Below are positions 15,513-24,581 of a stretch of DNA of 64,000 nucleotides, piece by piece. A model generated the notes under the pieces. That model worked only from the letters and a program-made list of their open reading frames with translations. It did no database searches and was not told where the DNA came from. The stretch spans positions 62,001 to 126,000 of the forward strand of contig NZ_RQVD01000002.1 in the NCBI RefSeq assembly GCF_003992055.1, written 5' to 3'. Within the stretch, counting starts at the first letter, position 1. Every line of letters starts with the position of its first letter. The DNA comes from Veillonella sp. CHU740 (GTDB lineage: Bacteria > Bacillota > Negativicutes > Veillonellales > Veillonellaceae). A program made the position numbers and the translations under genes.

Positions 15513-17660
15513 TTACAATTTCATTTCCATACCAATACGGAACATGCGACCATCAAGGTATAACTCCGGAACTTGTCGATTCAATAGATTGTCGATGCCT
15601 ACATATGCAGACAGTCCGTTATTCCATTTTTTGTTCACACTGAAGTTCAATGTGTTAAAGGAATACTCATTATGTACACTTTCGCCTCGGTTTCGCGCTG
15701 CATCAAACCCATATTTATAGGTGAAAGTATCCCATAATACGGCACTATATCCATCTGGTTGATGATCATCATACATGAGTTGTAATGTACTCATTGAACG
15801 TGGACGGTTACCTAAACGCTCACCAGTTGTCATATCTTTAGCATCAATATGACTATAAGTTCCCTTTACAGTGATACGGTCAGATACTTTATGACCTACA
15901 CTAAATTCTAAACCTTGGATTTTTGCTTTACCTACATTGTAGTATTGATGACGTTGTGATACACCAGCTACGCTAGACTCAACCTTATGGCTATCAATCA
16001 GATTACTTACACGACTATGGTAGTAACTTGCTTTACCAAATGTACGACCACGTTCCGCTTCTACAGATACATCAAAGGAAGTAGATGTTTCTGGTTCTAA
16101 GTTAGGATTTCCCACAATGTTCAATACACCAATAGGCGTAGTGTGGAACATATTCAAATACATTTCAGAAATACTTGGTGCTTTATAACCTTTACCGTAG
16201 TTTACTTTTAATCGAGTATTTCCATCGAATGCATAGACAGCCCCTAATTTAGGTGTCACATTATCACCAAATTGACTATTGTGTTCATAGCGAATAGCAG
16301 GAGTTAAGGAAAGTTTTTTATTTACTTCCCATAAATCTTCCCCATAGGCAGCCCAAGAATCATAGTGGAATCCTTTGATTTGTTTTGCTCCGTGTCCATC
16401 TAGTCCGCCTAGGCGAGTGCCTTCATACGATACATAACGATATTCACCACCAAATGTTACATTGTGGTGGTCTCCTACATACATCGTATCTTTACCCTCT
16501 ACCACATAGGTTTTATATTTTGATGCATCATAATCATGAGCTGGATATAAGGACTGATAATTAAACTTCAATGTTGTTGGTGGTGTTGGTGGTTTGCTTG
16601 GCATCATCACATTGATAACACCTTCAGGTAAAGTACGGTCATCTGTCATTAGATAATTTTTATCTAATTGACTATAATAAGCTCCTATTTCATAATTGTT
16701 TTTATTGGTTTTACCACTGTAAATAATACCCGTTTGTACACTCTTATTATCAAAATATTCTGTTTTATTCAAATTGACAGGTACCATTTTTGGGGCTGCT
16801 GCAAAGACCATTCCACTTTTGTGGAATACAGTAGAATAGCGATTTGCATTATCTGTTTGCAACTTTTCTTTATAATAACTTACATCTAGCTTTAGTTTAT
16901 TGTTATTACTATTATTAAAACTATATTCTACACTTCCGTTGTAGGATTGTTTATCACCATGCATAATACGGCGATATCCTTCTGTGTAGCCAGTTAATTG
17001 TTTTGTTCTTTCATTGAACGTCTTGTCAGACATATGGCGGTTAATAGGACGCTCTTTAGTGGCATTCACATTGAAAGTCACATTCCAATTGCCTTGATTA
17101 CCACTAGCATAAGAATAATGCGCCTGTTCACGTTTAGTCCCCGTTGAAATGCCGATTGTTTGAGAAGTTTTTGTCGGCTGTTTAGTAATGATATTAATGA
17201 CACCGCCAATTGCATCGGATCCATACAATGCAGAGGAAGATCCACGTACAATTTCAATGCGATCTACTTGATCTAGATTGATACGTCCTAATGTATATAC
17301 GTTTGTCGTATTGGATGCATCTTCACCTGCCAAACGACGGCCATTCACAAGAACCAAAGAGTGTCGAGATTCCATCCCCCGAATCATCACTTGATTACCA
17401 GTCATTCCTGCTTCTGATAAATTAATATTATCAACCAATTGTAAGGCACTTTGAACACTATCTGCGCCTAAGCGTTTCATATCTTCTTGAGTAACAACTT
17501 GTACAGCAGCAGAACTATTTTTAATTGTTTCTGCCCGCTTTGAGGCCGTAACTACAACTGTATGGTTATCGTTACTATCCATAGCTTGTGCTACGTAAGC
17601 AGGTGCCAACAAACTACTAAAAATTGCTCCGTATAGAGATGCCTTTAAAAGTGTATTCAT
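15513..17660 (-). CDS. TonB-dependent outer-membrane receptor
   Basis: This is a 715-residue outer-membrane gated barrel for uptake of a chelated metal, haem or cobalamin, powered by TonB. A signal peptide (about 1-26, ending AYVAQA) is followed by a TonB-box-like TVVVTAS at 34-40, a plug domain with RIEIVRG (134-140) and LYGSDAIGGVINI (145-157), and a barrel to the C terminus (FRIGMEMKL). The last residue is Leu, where Phe is more usual. It sits 21 bp downstream of a substrate-binding lipoprotein gene behind a Fur-like promoter, so an iron chelate or haem is the best guess; cobalamin cannot be excluded because B12 genes occur nearby. Presence of this protein shows a diderm envelope. Confidence 0.93.
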   Translation of the reverse strand: MNTLLKASLYGAIFSSLLAPAYVAQAMDSNDNHTVVVTASKRAETIKNSSAAVQVVTQEDMKRLGADSVQSALQLVDNINLSEAGMTGNQVMIRGMESRHSLVLVNGRRLAGEDASNTTNVYTLGRINLDQVDRIEIVRGSSSALYGSDAIGGVINIITKQPTKTSQTIGISTGTKREQAHYSYASGNQGNWNVTFNVNATKERPINRHMSDKTFNERTKQLTGYTEGYRRIMHGDKQSYNGSVEYSFNNSNNNKLKLDVSYYKEKLQTDNANRYSTVFHKSGMVFAAAPKMVPVNLNKTEYFDNKSVQTGIIYSGKTNKNNYEIGAYYSQLDKNYLMTDDRTLPEGVINVMMPSKPPTPPTTLKFNYQSLYPAHDYDASKYKTYVVEGKDTMYVGDHHNVTFGGEYRYVSYEGTRLGGLDGHGAKQIKGFHYDSWAAYGEDLWEVNKKLSLTPAIRYEHNSQFGDNVTPKLGAVYAFDGNTRLKVNYGKGYKAPSISEMYLNMFHTTPIGVLNIVGNPNLEPETSTSFDVSVEAERGRTFGKASYYHSRVSNLIDSHKVESSVAGVSQRHQYYNVGKAKIQGLEFSVGHKVSDRITVKGTYSHIDAKDMTTGERLGNRPRSMSTLQLMYDDHQPDGYSAVLWDTFTYKYGFDAARNRGESVHNEYSFNTLNFSVNKKWNNGLSAYVGIDNLLNRQVPELYLDGRMFRIGMEMKL

Positions 17661-17681
17661 AATCTTTCTCCTCCATTATGA

Positions 17682-18632
17682 TTATTCATATAATGCGTTA
17701 TACATTAGTTCCAATGTGTTTGTAATTCTTGTGCCAGGATTCAATGCAAATAAACCACCCGGCACATAGTGGATCTGTCCCGTTTCTACAGCTTTTACAT
17801 GTTGCCATGCTGGATTCGACTGCATCTCTTTCAAAAAGGATTCCTTAATCGATGGGTCTGGATACATAACAACAAAAATAATTCGCTCAGGATTTTGTTC
17901 CTGTATAAATTCCAAACTCAATGGCACATAAGGCGCTTCACTCTTCATATATTTACCAATATTATCGGCACCTAATGTATCTAACAATTTACCGCTAAAA
18001 GAATGATCTGTACTAACGTTTAAATTACCTGGTGTACCCAGTAATAACAATGTTTTAGGGTGCGGCTTATCCTTTATTTTCGCTTGATAGTTTTCAAATA
18101 CAGTATTGATTTTCTCTATTTGTATCTTGCTTATATCTGGATGATTTGTAAGCTCACCGAATAGTTGCAAGGACCGATTAACATCTTCAAAAGAATCCAA
18201 ATCGTTAATATATAAAGGTATATTCGCAGCTGTTAAGGCTTCACGAAGTTTGATATGGTTAGCTATATTCATACCAATCACCAAATCTGGGTGTAGACTA
18301 ATAATCTTTTCTATATCTGGATTATATGTATTCCCTACTGAAGGAATATCCTTAACCTTTTCACGTAAATCTCCTGTGAGAGACGCCGCATCCATACGCC
18401 CTACAATTGTACCTTCTACCGCTAAATACATATCAATATTAGCCGTATTTAATATAACTACCCGTTTAGGATGAGCTGGCATAACCACTGAGGTTCCAGT
18501 TTTGTCAATTTCTGTTCTCGTAGATGCCTCTTGGCTTACTGCAGTTGGAGTATCTCCAGTCCAAGAGCACCCTGATACGACTAGCAATCCACATAAAACA
18601 GAGACACAAGCTACTGTATTCCACCGTCGCAT
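17682..18632 (-). CDS. Metal-chelate ABC transporter substrate-binding lipoprotein
   Basis: This is a type III periplasmic binding protein (FhuD/BtuF/FepB class), 316 residues. A lipoprotein signal ends in the lipobox LVVSGC with the lipidated C22. The mature part shows the two-lobe pattern with PKRVVILN, the central helix, then IGKYMKSEAPYVPLSLEFI and a C-terminal lobe. The ATG at 18630-18632 follows GGGAGGAAACC and was chosen over a longer frame. It is followed by the TonB receptor gene, but no permease or ATPase genes are beside them, so the transporter core must lie elsewhere. Expression is probably iron-regulated through the promoter and Fur-like box upstream, with a terminator-like hairpin in the leader. 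Confidence 0.9.
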   Translation of the reverse strand: MRRWNTVACVSVLCGLLVVSGCSWTGDTPTAVSQEASTRTEIDKTGTSVVMPAHPKRVVILNTANIDMYLAVEGTIVGRMDAASLTGDLREKVKDIPSVGNTYNPDIEKIISLHPDLVIGMNIANHIKLREALTAANIPLYINDLDSFEDVNRSLQLFGELTNHPDISKIQIEKINTVFENYQAKIKDKPHPKTLLLLGTPGNLNVSTDHSFSGKLLDTLGADNIGKYMKSEAPYVPLSLEFIQEQNPERIIFVVMYPDPSIKESFLKEMQSNPAWQHVKAVETGQIHYVPGGLFALNPGTRITNTLELMYNALYE

Positions 18633-18647
18633 TGGTTTCCTCCCAAC

Positions 18648-18678
18648 AAAAAAATCCATCTTCCCTAAGGAAAATGGA
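18648..18678 (-). terminator. Terminator-like hairpin in the leader of the binding-protein/TonB operon
   Basis: On the minus strand TCCATTTTCC pairs with GGAAGATGGA across a TTAG loop (10 bp, one G-T pair) and is followed by seven T residues, immediately before the ribosome site of the binding-protein gene. It lies about 70-100 bases after the predicted transcription start, so it could attenuate the operon or end a short RNA. Confidence 0.78.
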
Positions 18679-18744
18679 ACTTATCCGAATACTATATGTT
18701 GAGCACTTGCTCACTTGTTACTCAAATTTACAAAATGTTAAATC

Positions 18745-18782
18745 AACATGATTATCATAATATAAATGAAATCTTTTGTCAA
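18745..18782 (-). promoter_or_regulatory. Promoter with overlapping Fur-like box
   Basis: TTGACA (18777-18782 on the complement) and TATGAT (18754-18759) are 17 bases apart. The -10 is overlapped by ATGATTATCAT at 18748-18758, matching the core of the Fur consensus GATAATGATWATCATTATC. Such placement predicts repression by Fur with iron. Binding is inferred. Confidence 0.78.
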
Positions 18783-18784
18783 TT

Positions 18785-18812
18785 AAAAGCGAGGCCTATT
18801 AGACCTCGCTTA
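18785..18812 (-). terminator. Terminator after mtaD
   Basis: AAGCGAGG pairs with CCTCGCTT, followed on the minus strand by a short TTTT. It lies between mtaD and the promoter of the binding-protein operon. A second, weaker repeat (CCTAAT and AGTGTT against ATTAGG and AACACT, 18831-18883) precedes it. Confidence 0.75.
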
Positions 18813-18911
18813 TAAATTATATAGCTATAACAACACTATGAAAGGAATCATTAGGAAGAAATAACTTCAAACCTAATAGTGTTTTATTATACACTTTCAT
18901 ACTGACTTCTA

Positions 18912-20189
18912 CTAGACTTGAAAGATAGCTTGTGCTGCTTTAATTTCATGACGTAATTTTTCTTCATCAATCGTCAATAGTTCTTTATCCTTCATCACCA
19001 CTTTGCCGCCTACAACAACGGTAGTTGCATCAGAAGCATTCGCAGCATATACCAAGGAGGCTACGTCATTGTAGCGAGGTTGCCAATGTAAGCCTGATGT
19101 ATCATAAAGAACGATATCGGCACGATACCCAGCCTCTAATACACCAAGATCATCATAGTCTAATGCTTTTGCACCCATCACAGTTCCCAACTCCCATGCA
19201 GTCTGAGCAGGTATAGCCAATGGATCATATAAACGTGCTTTATGCAACATCGCCGCTAATCGAACTTCTTCTAGCATATCTGCATTGTTGTTACTAGCTG
19301 AACCATCTGTCCCCAAACCTACTACAATTCCTTTAGCAAGTAATTCTGGAACTGGTGCAATACCACTGGCTAATTTTAGATTTGATTGAGGGTTGTGTGC
19401 TACACGAACTGCTTTTTCCTTCATAATATCCATATCTTCATTCGTTACATGAACACAGTGAGCAGCTAAGCAGCCTAAATCAAATAATCCTAAGTCATTC
19501 ATATGAGCAATTGGAGTTTTACCTGTTGCTTTGATGACGTTCTCTACTTCACCTTTAGTTTCACTTAAGTGCATATGAATTTGAGCCCCTAACTCTTGGC
19601 CTAGGTTCACAACTTTTTCTATGTAGTCATCTGGGCACGTATAAGGAGCATGAGGCCCTAGCATCACTTTAATTTGACCCTGATTATACCCATGATAGTT
19701 TAAGAACAATTCTTTACTTTCTACTAATGCTTGTTCTGCCGTAGGAGCTACACCTGCCATGCCACGGGATAATACGGCACGAATACCTGTTTCTTTCACT
19801 GCTTCTGCTGTTTGATCCATAAAGAAATACATATCGCTAAAGCAAGTTGTACCAGACCGGAACATTTCTGCAATACCTAATTGCGTACCCCAATAGGCTA
19901 AATGATCATTCAATTTTGCCTCTGCTGGCCAGATCGCAGTTTGTAACCAGTCCATTAATTCTAGATCATCAGCATAGTTACGCAACAATCCCATTGCAAT
20001 ATGCGTATGTGTATTCACCATACCTGGCGTAGCTAACATACCTTTACCATCAATGACTTCTTTAGATTGTGGTACGTCTGTATTAGGTACAAAATCTTTG
20101 ATATATCCATTGTCAATTACAATGGCAGTATCTCTTATAATCGTATTTCCTTGTAACACATCTACATGTGTAATGACTAAATCTACCAT
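18912..20189 (-). CDS. mtaD: 5-methylthioadenosine/S-adenosylhomocysteine deaminase
   Basis: This amidohydrolase-superfamily enzyme deaminates methylthioadenosine and S-adenosylhomocysteine to the inosine analogues. The 425 residues show the metal-binding HTH at 61-63, HAPYTC, HMHLSET, HCVHV and GTDGSASNN with the metal-binding aspartate. The length and motifs fit MtaD; guanine deaminases or chlorohydrolases of the same fold are less likely given the neighbouring mtnA. AGGAGTATAGC precedes the ATG. It is 9 bp downstream of mtnA and is the last gene before the terminator at 18785-18812. The pair points to recycling of methylthioadenosine. Confidence 0.88.
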   Translation of the reverse strand: MVDLVITHVDVLQGNTIIRDTAIVIDNGYIKDFVPNTDVPQSKEVIDGKGMLATPGMVNTHTHIAMGLLRNYADDLELMDWLQTAIWPAEAKLNDHLAYWGTQLGIAEMFRSGTTCFSDMYFFMDQTAEAVKETGIRAVLSRGMAGVAPTAEQALVESKELFLNYHGYNQGQIKVMLGPHAPYTCPDDYIEKVVNLGQELGAQIHMHLSETKGEVENVIKATGKTPIAHMNDLGLFDLGCLAAHCVHVTNEDMDIMKEKAVRVAHNPQSNLKLASGIAPVPELLAKGIVVGLGTDGSASNNNADMLEEVRLAAMLHKARLYDPLAIPAQTAWELGTVMGAKALDYDDLGVLEAGYRADIVLYDTSGLHWQPRYNDVASLVYAANASDATTVVVGGKVVMKDKELLTIDEEKLRHEIKAAQAIFQV

Positions 20190-20198
20190 GCTATACTC

Positions 20199-21251
20199 CT
20201 ATTTCATTTTCTTTTCTTGTAAACCACGAATACTATCTATGAAAGGAGGTCGTAATACTCCTTCTTCTGTGATGATAGCTGTTACTAGTTCATGAGGTGT
20301 AACATCAAACGCAGGATTCAATACTTCAATATCTTGTGGTGCAGAAGGAACTCCCTGAAATTGTAGCACTTCTTGAGGATTACGCATTTCAATAGGAATA
20401 TTGTTCCCTGTTTCCATAGAAAAGTCAAATGTGCTATATGGTGCTGCTACATAGAAAGGAATATTATGATGCTTTGCCAATACAGCTACACTATACGTAC
20501 CAATTTTGTTGGCCACGTCTCCTTCTAACGTAATTCGGTCAGCACCTACGATAACTGCATCAATTAAACCTTGTTGCATAGCATAACCGGCCATATTATC
20601 CGTCTGTAATGTCACAGGGATACCATCTTGATGCAATTCAAAAGCAGTCAGACGAGACCCTTGTAATAGTGGTCGTGTTTCATCTGCATACACACGCTCT
20701 AGTCGTCCTTGTGCATGTACTTCTCGAATCACTCCTAGGGCAGTCCCAATGCCAGCAGTAGCCAGGGCTCCTGCATTACAATGAGTCAAAATACGATAGT
20801 TTTCTTTATCCTGAAATAAAGTAGCACCATGTTTTGCCATGCTCACATTTAAGGCTACATCTTCTGTATCAATGGCAATCGCTTCCTTAACAAGAATTTC
20901 ATCTAACTCATTAATCTCACCTGTAAAAGTATCAACCACTTGTAATACCCGGTCGATAGCCCACATCAGATTAACGGCTGTAGGTCTAGTTTGACGTAAG
21001 GTTTCCGCAAAAGCTCTAAACTCCGTTAGAATTTCTACACTAGATCCACCTCGATGAAAACTTTCACGGAAGGCTAAAATCAATCCATAGGCAGCCGATA
21101 CACCAATCGCTGGTGCACCTCGAATACGGAGCATTTTGATAGCCTCTGCTACCTGCCTCCAATCTGTACAATGTAAGTATTCCACAGATGTAGGTAATTT
21201 GGTTTGGTCTAAGATGATGACTTCTGTTCCATTCCATTCAATGCTTTTCAT
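20199..21251 (-). CDS. mtnA: S-methyl-5-thioribose-1-phosphate isomerase
   Basis: MtnA converts methylthioribose-1-phosphate to methylthioribulose-1-phosphate in methionine salvage. The 350-residue protein carries RIRGAPAIGVSAAYG near residue 44, the catalytic-cysteine motif THCNAGALAT, and the aspartate motif GADRITLEGDVANKIGT, as in the eIF2B-like isomerases. GGAGGGAACAAGT precedes the ATG. It lies 29 bp downstream of hslO and 9 bp upstream of mtaD. No methylthioadenosine phosphorylase, methylthioribose kinase or later salvage gene is in the window, so the route that makes its substrate is open. Confidence 0.94.
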   Translation of the reverse strand: MKSIEWNGTEVIILDQTKLPTSVEYLHCTDWRQVAEAIKMLRIRGAPAIGVSAAYGLILAFRESFHRGGSSVEILTEFRAFAETLRQTRPTAVNLMWAIDRVLQVVDTFTGEINELDEILVKEAIAIDTEDVALNVSMAKHGATLFQDKENYRILTHCNAGALATAGIGTALGVIREVHAQGRLERVYADETRPLLQGSRLTAFELHQDGIPVTLQTDNMAGYAMQQGLIDAVIVGADRITLEGDVANKIGTYSVAVLAKHHNIPFYVAAPYSTFDFSMETGNNIPIEMRNPQEVLQFQGVPSAPQDIEVLNPAFDVTPHELVTAIITEEGVLRPPFIDSIRGLQEKKMK

Positions 21252-21280
21252 ACTTGTTCCCTCCGTAGAGATTATTCATA

Positions 21281-22153
21281 TTAGTGCACATCTTCAATCA
21301 ATAATGTTTGCATATCCTCTTTGGAAAAATGATACTTTTCATTACAATAATGACATGTTAATTCAGTTACCTCGTCTTGAGCAAGCTCCTTTTTATCATC
21401 CATTGGTAAACTAGCTAGACGATCGAAGAATCTATCTCGGCTGCATGGACATTCAAAATGTACTTTTTCACTATACACTTCCTGTACAGTAAACCCTTTA
21501 AGGATTCTCTCCATTAATTGTTCTGCATTAGGATGTGTTGTTAAGTATTCTGTAATAGGGCCAATTGTCTTTAAATTAGCTTCAATCATGTCAAAGGCAT
21601 CATTCGTAACATCTGGTAAGGCTTGAATTAAGAATCCACCAGCCACAATTGTATGATAGTCAGGATCTACTAAGACTCCTAAGCTTAAAACGGACCCTAC
21701 TTGCTCAGACATAGCTAAATAATAGGCTAAATCTTCAGCTACTTCACCTGTTTGAATCGGACTTTGAGACGTATAATTTTGTCGTAGCTTCGTAAATCGT
21801 GTAACTTGCACTTCCCCTGTACGTCCTACAGCAGCCCCCACATCTAATTTACCTGCTCGTTGCAATGGTACATCCACATGTGGATGATCTACATAGCCAC
21901 GAACTGTATTATTGTTAAATGCATCTACATGAACAATTCCCAACGGGCCATCGCCACGCAAACGAATACTAACATTTTCATCATTTTTAAAGTCGCTGGC
22001 CATTAACATAGCTCCCGTCATAGTACGACCAAGAGCCGCTGTTGCCACCGGCCATAAATCATGGCGAACTCTCGCCTCTTCTACTGTATCTGTTGTAACA
22101 GCAATGGAAAGTCTAAGTCCTTCTGCTGTTGTATAACGTTTAATAAAATCCAC
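21281..22153 (-). CDS. hslO: Hsp33 redox-regulated chaperone
   Basis: Hsp33 is a holdase that becomes active when oxidation releases its zinc. The 290-residue protein has the N-terminal Hsp33 core and a C-terminal zinc domain with the four cysteines in CPC (FECPCSRDRF) and CHYC (LTCHYCNEKY). The best start is a GTG at 22151-22153, preceded by AAGGATATCC; the longer frame would run through the end of ribH. It lies 14 bp downstream of ribH and 29 bp upstream of mtnA, so it probably shares the riboflavin transcript. A redox chaperone next to flavin synthesis may be relevant under oxygen exposure; that is inference. Confidence 0.94.
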   Translation of the reverse strand: MDFIKRYTTAEGLRLSIAVTTDTVEEARVRHDLWPVATAALGRTMTGAMLMASDFKNDENVSIRLRGDGPLGIVHVDAFNNNTVRGYVDHPHVDVPLQRAGKLDVGAAVGRTGEVQVTRFTKLRQNYTSQSPIQTGEVAEDLAYYLAMSEQVGSVLSLGVLVDPDYHTIVAGGFLIQALPDVTNDAFDMIEANLKTIGPITEYLTTHPNAEQLMERILKGFTVQEVYSEKVHFECPCSRDRFFDRLASLPMDDKKELAQDEVTELTCHYCNEKYHFSKEDMQTLLIEDVH

Positions 22154-22167
22154 GGATATCCTTCTTT

Positions 22168-22626
22168 CTACATAGACTCCAATAGATTGATCATTTCGAT
22201 AGCACCCATTGCGCAATCGAAACCTTTATTTCCTGCTTTTGTACCAGCACGTTCAATGGCTTGTTCAATATTTTCAGTAGTAACTACACCGAACATCACA
22301 GGTACGCCAGATTCTAAGGATACATGTGCAATCCCTTTAGCTACTTCATTGCATACATAATCATAATGAGTCGTTGCTCCGCGGATAACAGCACCTAAAC
22401 AAATCACAGCATCATATTTTCCACTATTAGCAGCTTTTTGAGCAATTAGAGGAATTTCAAATGCACCTGGTACCCAGATTGTAGTAATATCGCTATCTTG
22501 TACATCGTGTCGTAACAATGCATCTTTAGCACCACTAATTAATTTAGATGTAATAAACTCATTAAAACGAGATCCGATAATCGCAAACTTTTTACCAGTA
22601 CCTATCAATTTACCTTCTTGAATCAT
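22168..22626 (-). CDS. ribH: 6,7-dimethyl-8-ribityllumazine synthase
   Basis: RibH condenses the ribityl-pyrimidine with 3,4-dihydroxybutanone-4-phosphate in the penultimate step of riboflavin synthesis. The 152 residues contain the substrate loop [13 protein letters not shown] and the phosphate-binding and catalytic segment [18 protein letters not shown]. The length fits the icosahedral lumazine synthases. AAAGGAGATATACA precedes the ATG. It follows ribBA after 90 bp, in which no terminator was seen, and it belongs to the operon ribD-ribE-ribBA-ribH headed by the FMN riboswitch at 25793-25912. Confidence 0.96.
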   Translation of the reverse strand: MIQEGKLIGTGKKFAIIGSRFNEFITSKLISGAKDALLRHDVQDSDITTIWVPGAFEIPLIAQKAANSGKYDAVICLGAVIRGATTHYDYVCNEVAKGIAHVSLESGVPVMFGVVTTENIEQAIERAGTKAGNKGFDCAMGAIEMINLLESM

Positions 22627-22716
22627 TGTATATCTCCTTTATCAATTTCAATATAGTTAACTATGGCATCAAACGTTTCATCATACTATTAGTCATACAT
22701 AGTATTTCAAACAATA

Positions 22717-23913
22717 TTACAATATATGACGCATTTTTTCTTTCTTTGTGCTCAAATACTTAGCGTTGATACTATTAGCTTTAATCACAATAGGAACGCG
22801 CTTAGATACAGTAATACCCCAACGCTCTAAATCCTCTTTCTTTTCAGGATTATTCGTTAATAACTTAACACTTTTCACATCTAATTCGCGAAGCATTTGG
22901 GCAGCCAACGAATATTCACGCATATCAGGAGGGAAACCTAGCTTTACGTTAGCCTCCACTGTATCATAACCTTGATCTTGCAATGTGTAAGCTTTGATTT
23001 TATTCGTTAAACCTATGCCACGACCTTCCTGACGCATGTAGATAACAATGCCTTCTCCTTGCTCTTCTATACAGCGTAATGCATTTTCTAATTGTTCGCC
23101 GCAATCACAACGATGAGACCCAAATACATCACCTGTTAAACATTCAGAGTGAATGCGCATCAACACATCAGATTTTCCACGTACATCACCTTTTACAATC
23201 ATCAGATGTTCTTTGTGATCCACTTCATTTTTAAATATAATGATGCGGAACTCACCAAATTTGGTAGGCAACTTAGTTTCTGCAGCAATACTCACCAATT
23301 TGTCGTGGCGTTTTCTATATTCCACTAAGGCTTCCACAGAAGCAATTTTTAAATTATGCTTCTTACTAAACGCTATCAAATCATCCATTCGAGACATATA
23401 GCCTTCATCATTGGTAATTTCACAAATCGCTGCTGCTGGATATAAACCGGCTAATTTGCAAAGGTCAATAGAAGCTTCTGTATGACCTTGACGAACCAAT
23501 ACGCCACCTTCTTTATAGCGCAATGGGAATACATGCCCAGGGCGTCTAAAATCTTCTGGTTTTGCATTAGGGTCAATGAGCTTTTGCATCGTTATAGCAC
23601 GTTCTTCAGGAGAAATGCCAGTGGTCGTGTCCATATAGTCTACAGATACAGTAAACGCAGTTTCATGATTATCTGTATTCTTTTCAACCATTTGCGAAAT
23701 ACCTAAACGAAGCAAGTCTGCTTCTAGCATAGGAGTGCAAAGCAATCCTCGCGCTTCTTTAATAATGAAGTTTATCGTTTCTCTAGTGGCAAATTCAACA
23801 GCAAACACTAAATCACCTTCGTTTTCTCTGCTTTCATCATCAACGATTATGACAGGCTTTCCTGCTTTTAAATCTTCAATTACTTCCTCAATAGAGTTTA
23901 ATGTATAGGACAT
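22717..23913 (-). CDS. ribBA: Bifunctional 3,4-dihydroxybutanone-4-phosphate synthase / GTP cyclohydrolase II
   Basis: This bifunctional enzyme supplies both precursors of riboflavin. The N-terminal half (about 1-200) is the RibB domain, with the acidic loop DDESRENEGDL and the late THREE-like RPGHVFPL and GHTEAS segments. The C-terminal half (about 205-398) is the RibA domain, with three zinc cysteines in SECLTGDVFGSHRCDCG and the RQEGRGIGL motif. The ATG at 23911-23913 is preferred to one three codons upstream because AAAGG then lies 9 bases away. It is preceded by ribE at a gap of 14 bp. Confidence 0.96.
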   Translation of the reverse strand: MSYTLNSIEEVIEDLKAGKPVIIVDDESRENEGDLVFAVEFATRETINFIIKEARGLLCTPMLEADLLRLGISQMVEKNTDNHETAFTVSVDYMDTTTGISPEERAITMQKLIDPNAKPEDFRRPGHVFPLRYKEGGVLVRQGHTEASIDLCKLAGLYPAAAICEITNDEGYMSRMDDLIAFSKKHNLKIASVEALVEYRKRHDKLVSIAAETKLPTKFGEFRIIIFKNEVDHKEHLMIVKGDVRGKSDVLMRIHSECLTGDVFGSHRCDCGEQLENALRCIEEQGEGIVIYMRQEGRGIGLTNKIKAYTLQDQGYDTVEANVKLGFPPDMREYSLAAQMLRELDVKSVKLLTNNPEKKEDLERWGITVSKRVPIVIKANSINAKYLSTKKEKMRHIL

Positions 23914-23927
23914 TTGTATCATCCTTT

Positions 23928-24581
23928 CTATAAAAAGCCGTTACTTAACAATGTATCCATCGTTACCTTTCCACCTTTAGTCGGCACCTCTTGAGGCCCT
24001 TTCATAAAGTGTTCAATATAACGACCAAAAATATCTGTTTCTAAATTCACTGTTGTACCAATAGAAGCATATTGTAAAATAGTATTTCCAATTGTATGAG
24101 GGATAATGGAAATTTCAAACCATCCTTGCCCTACCTTTGATACTGTTAAACTAGCTCCATCCACTGTGATAGATCCCTTATATATAATGTAGTGCAAAAT
24201 ATCAGGAGATGTAGTAATACGGAATACAATGGAATTACCTACATGGTCTTTTTCGATAATATTTCCTTGTCCATCTACATGTCCTGCTACTACGTGGCCA
24301 CCAAAACGACCATTAGCAGCCATAGCCCGTTCTAAATTCACTGGACTGCCTGCTGAAAGATTCAATAAGGTAGTCATTTTTACAGATTCTGGCATGACAT
24401 CAGCAGTAAAACGATTAGCTCCAATGGTTGTTGCCGTTAAACATACACCATTAACAGCTACAGAGTCTCCAATTTTCAAATCATCAAAAATCTGGGTGCC
24501 TGAAATTTCTAATGTAAGAGAGTTCTGAGTTCGCTTCACACTATGTATCGTGCCAATCTCCTCAATGATCCCCGTAAACAT
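23928..24581 (-). CDS. ribE: Riboflavin synthase (alpha subunit)
   Basis: This enzyme dismutates two lumazines to riboflavin and the pyrimidine. The 217-residue protein shows the internal repeat of two lumazine-binding barrels: MFTGIIEEIG at the start, VNGVCLTA in the first repeat and VDGASLTVS in the second, with GGHVVAGHVDG between. The ATG at 24579-24581 follows AGAAGGTGTCT; a GTG two codons earlier is a weaker choice. It overlaps the end of ribD by 20 bp, so translational coupling is likely. Naming differs between species (ribE or ribC). Confidence 0.95.
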   Translation of the reverse strand: MFTGIIEEIGTIHSVKRTQNSLTLEISGTQIFDDLKIGDSVAVNGVCLTATTIGANRFTADVMPESVKMTTLLNLSAGSPVNLERAMAANGRFGGHVVAGHVDGQGNIIEKDHVGNSIVFRITTSPDILHYIIYKGSITVDGASLTVSKVGQGWFEISIIPHTIGNTILQYASIGTTVNLETDIFGRYIEHFMKGPQEVPTKGGKVTMDTLLSNGFL

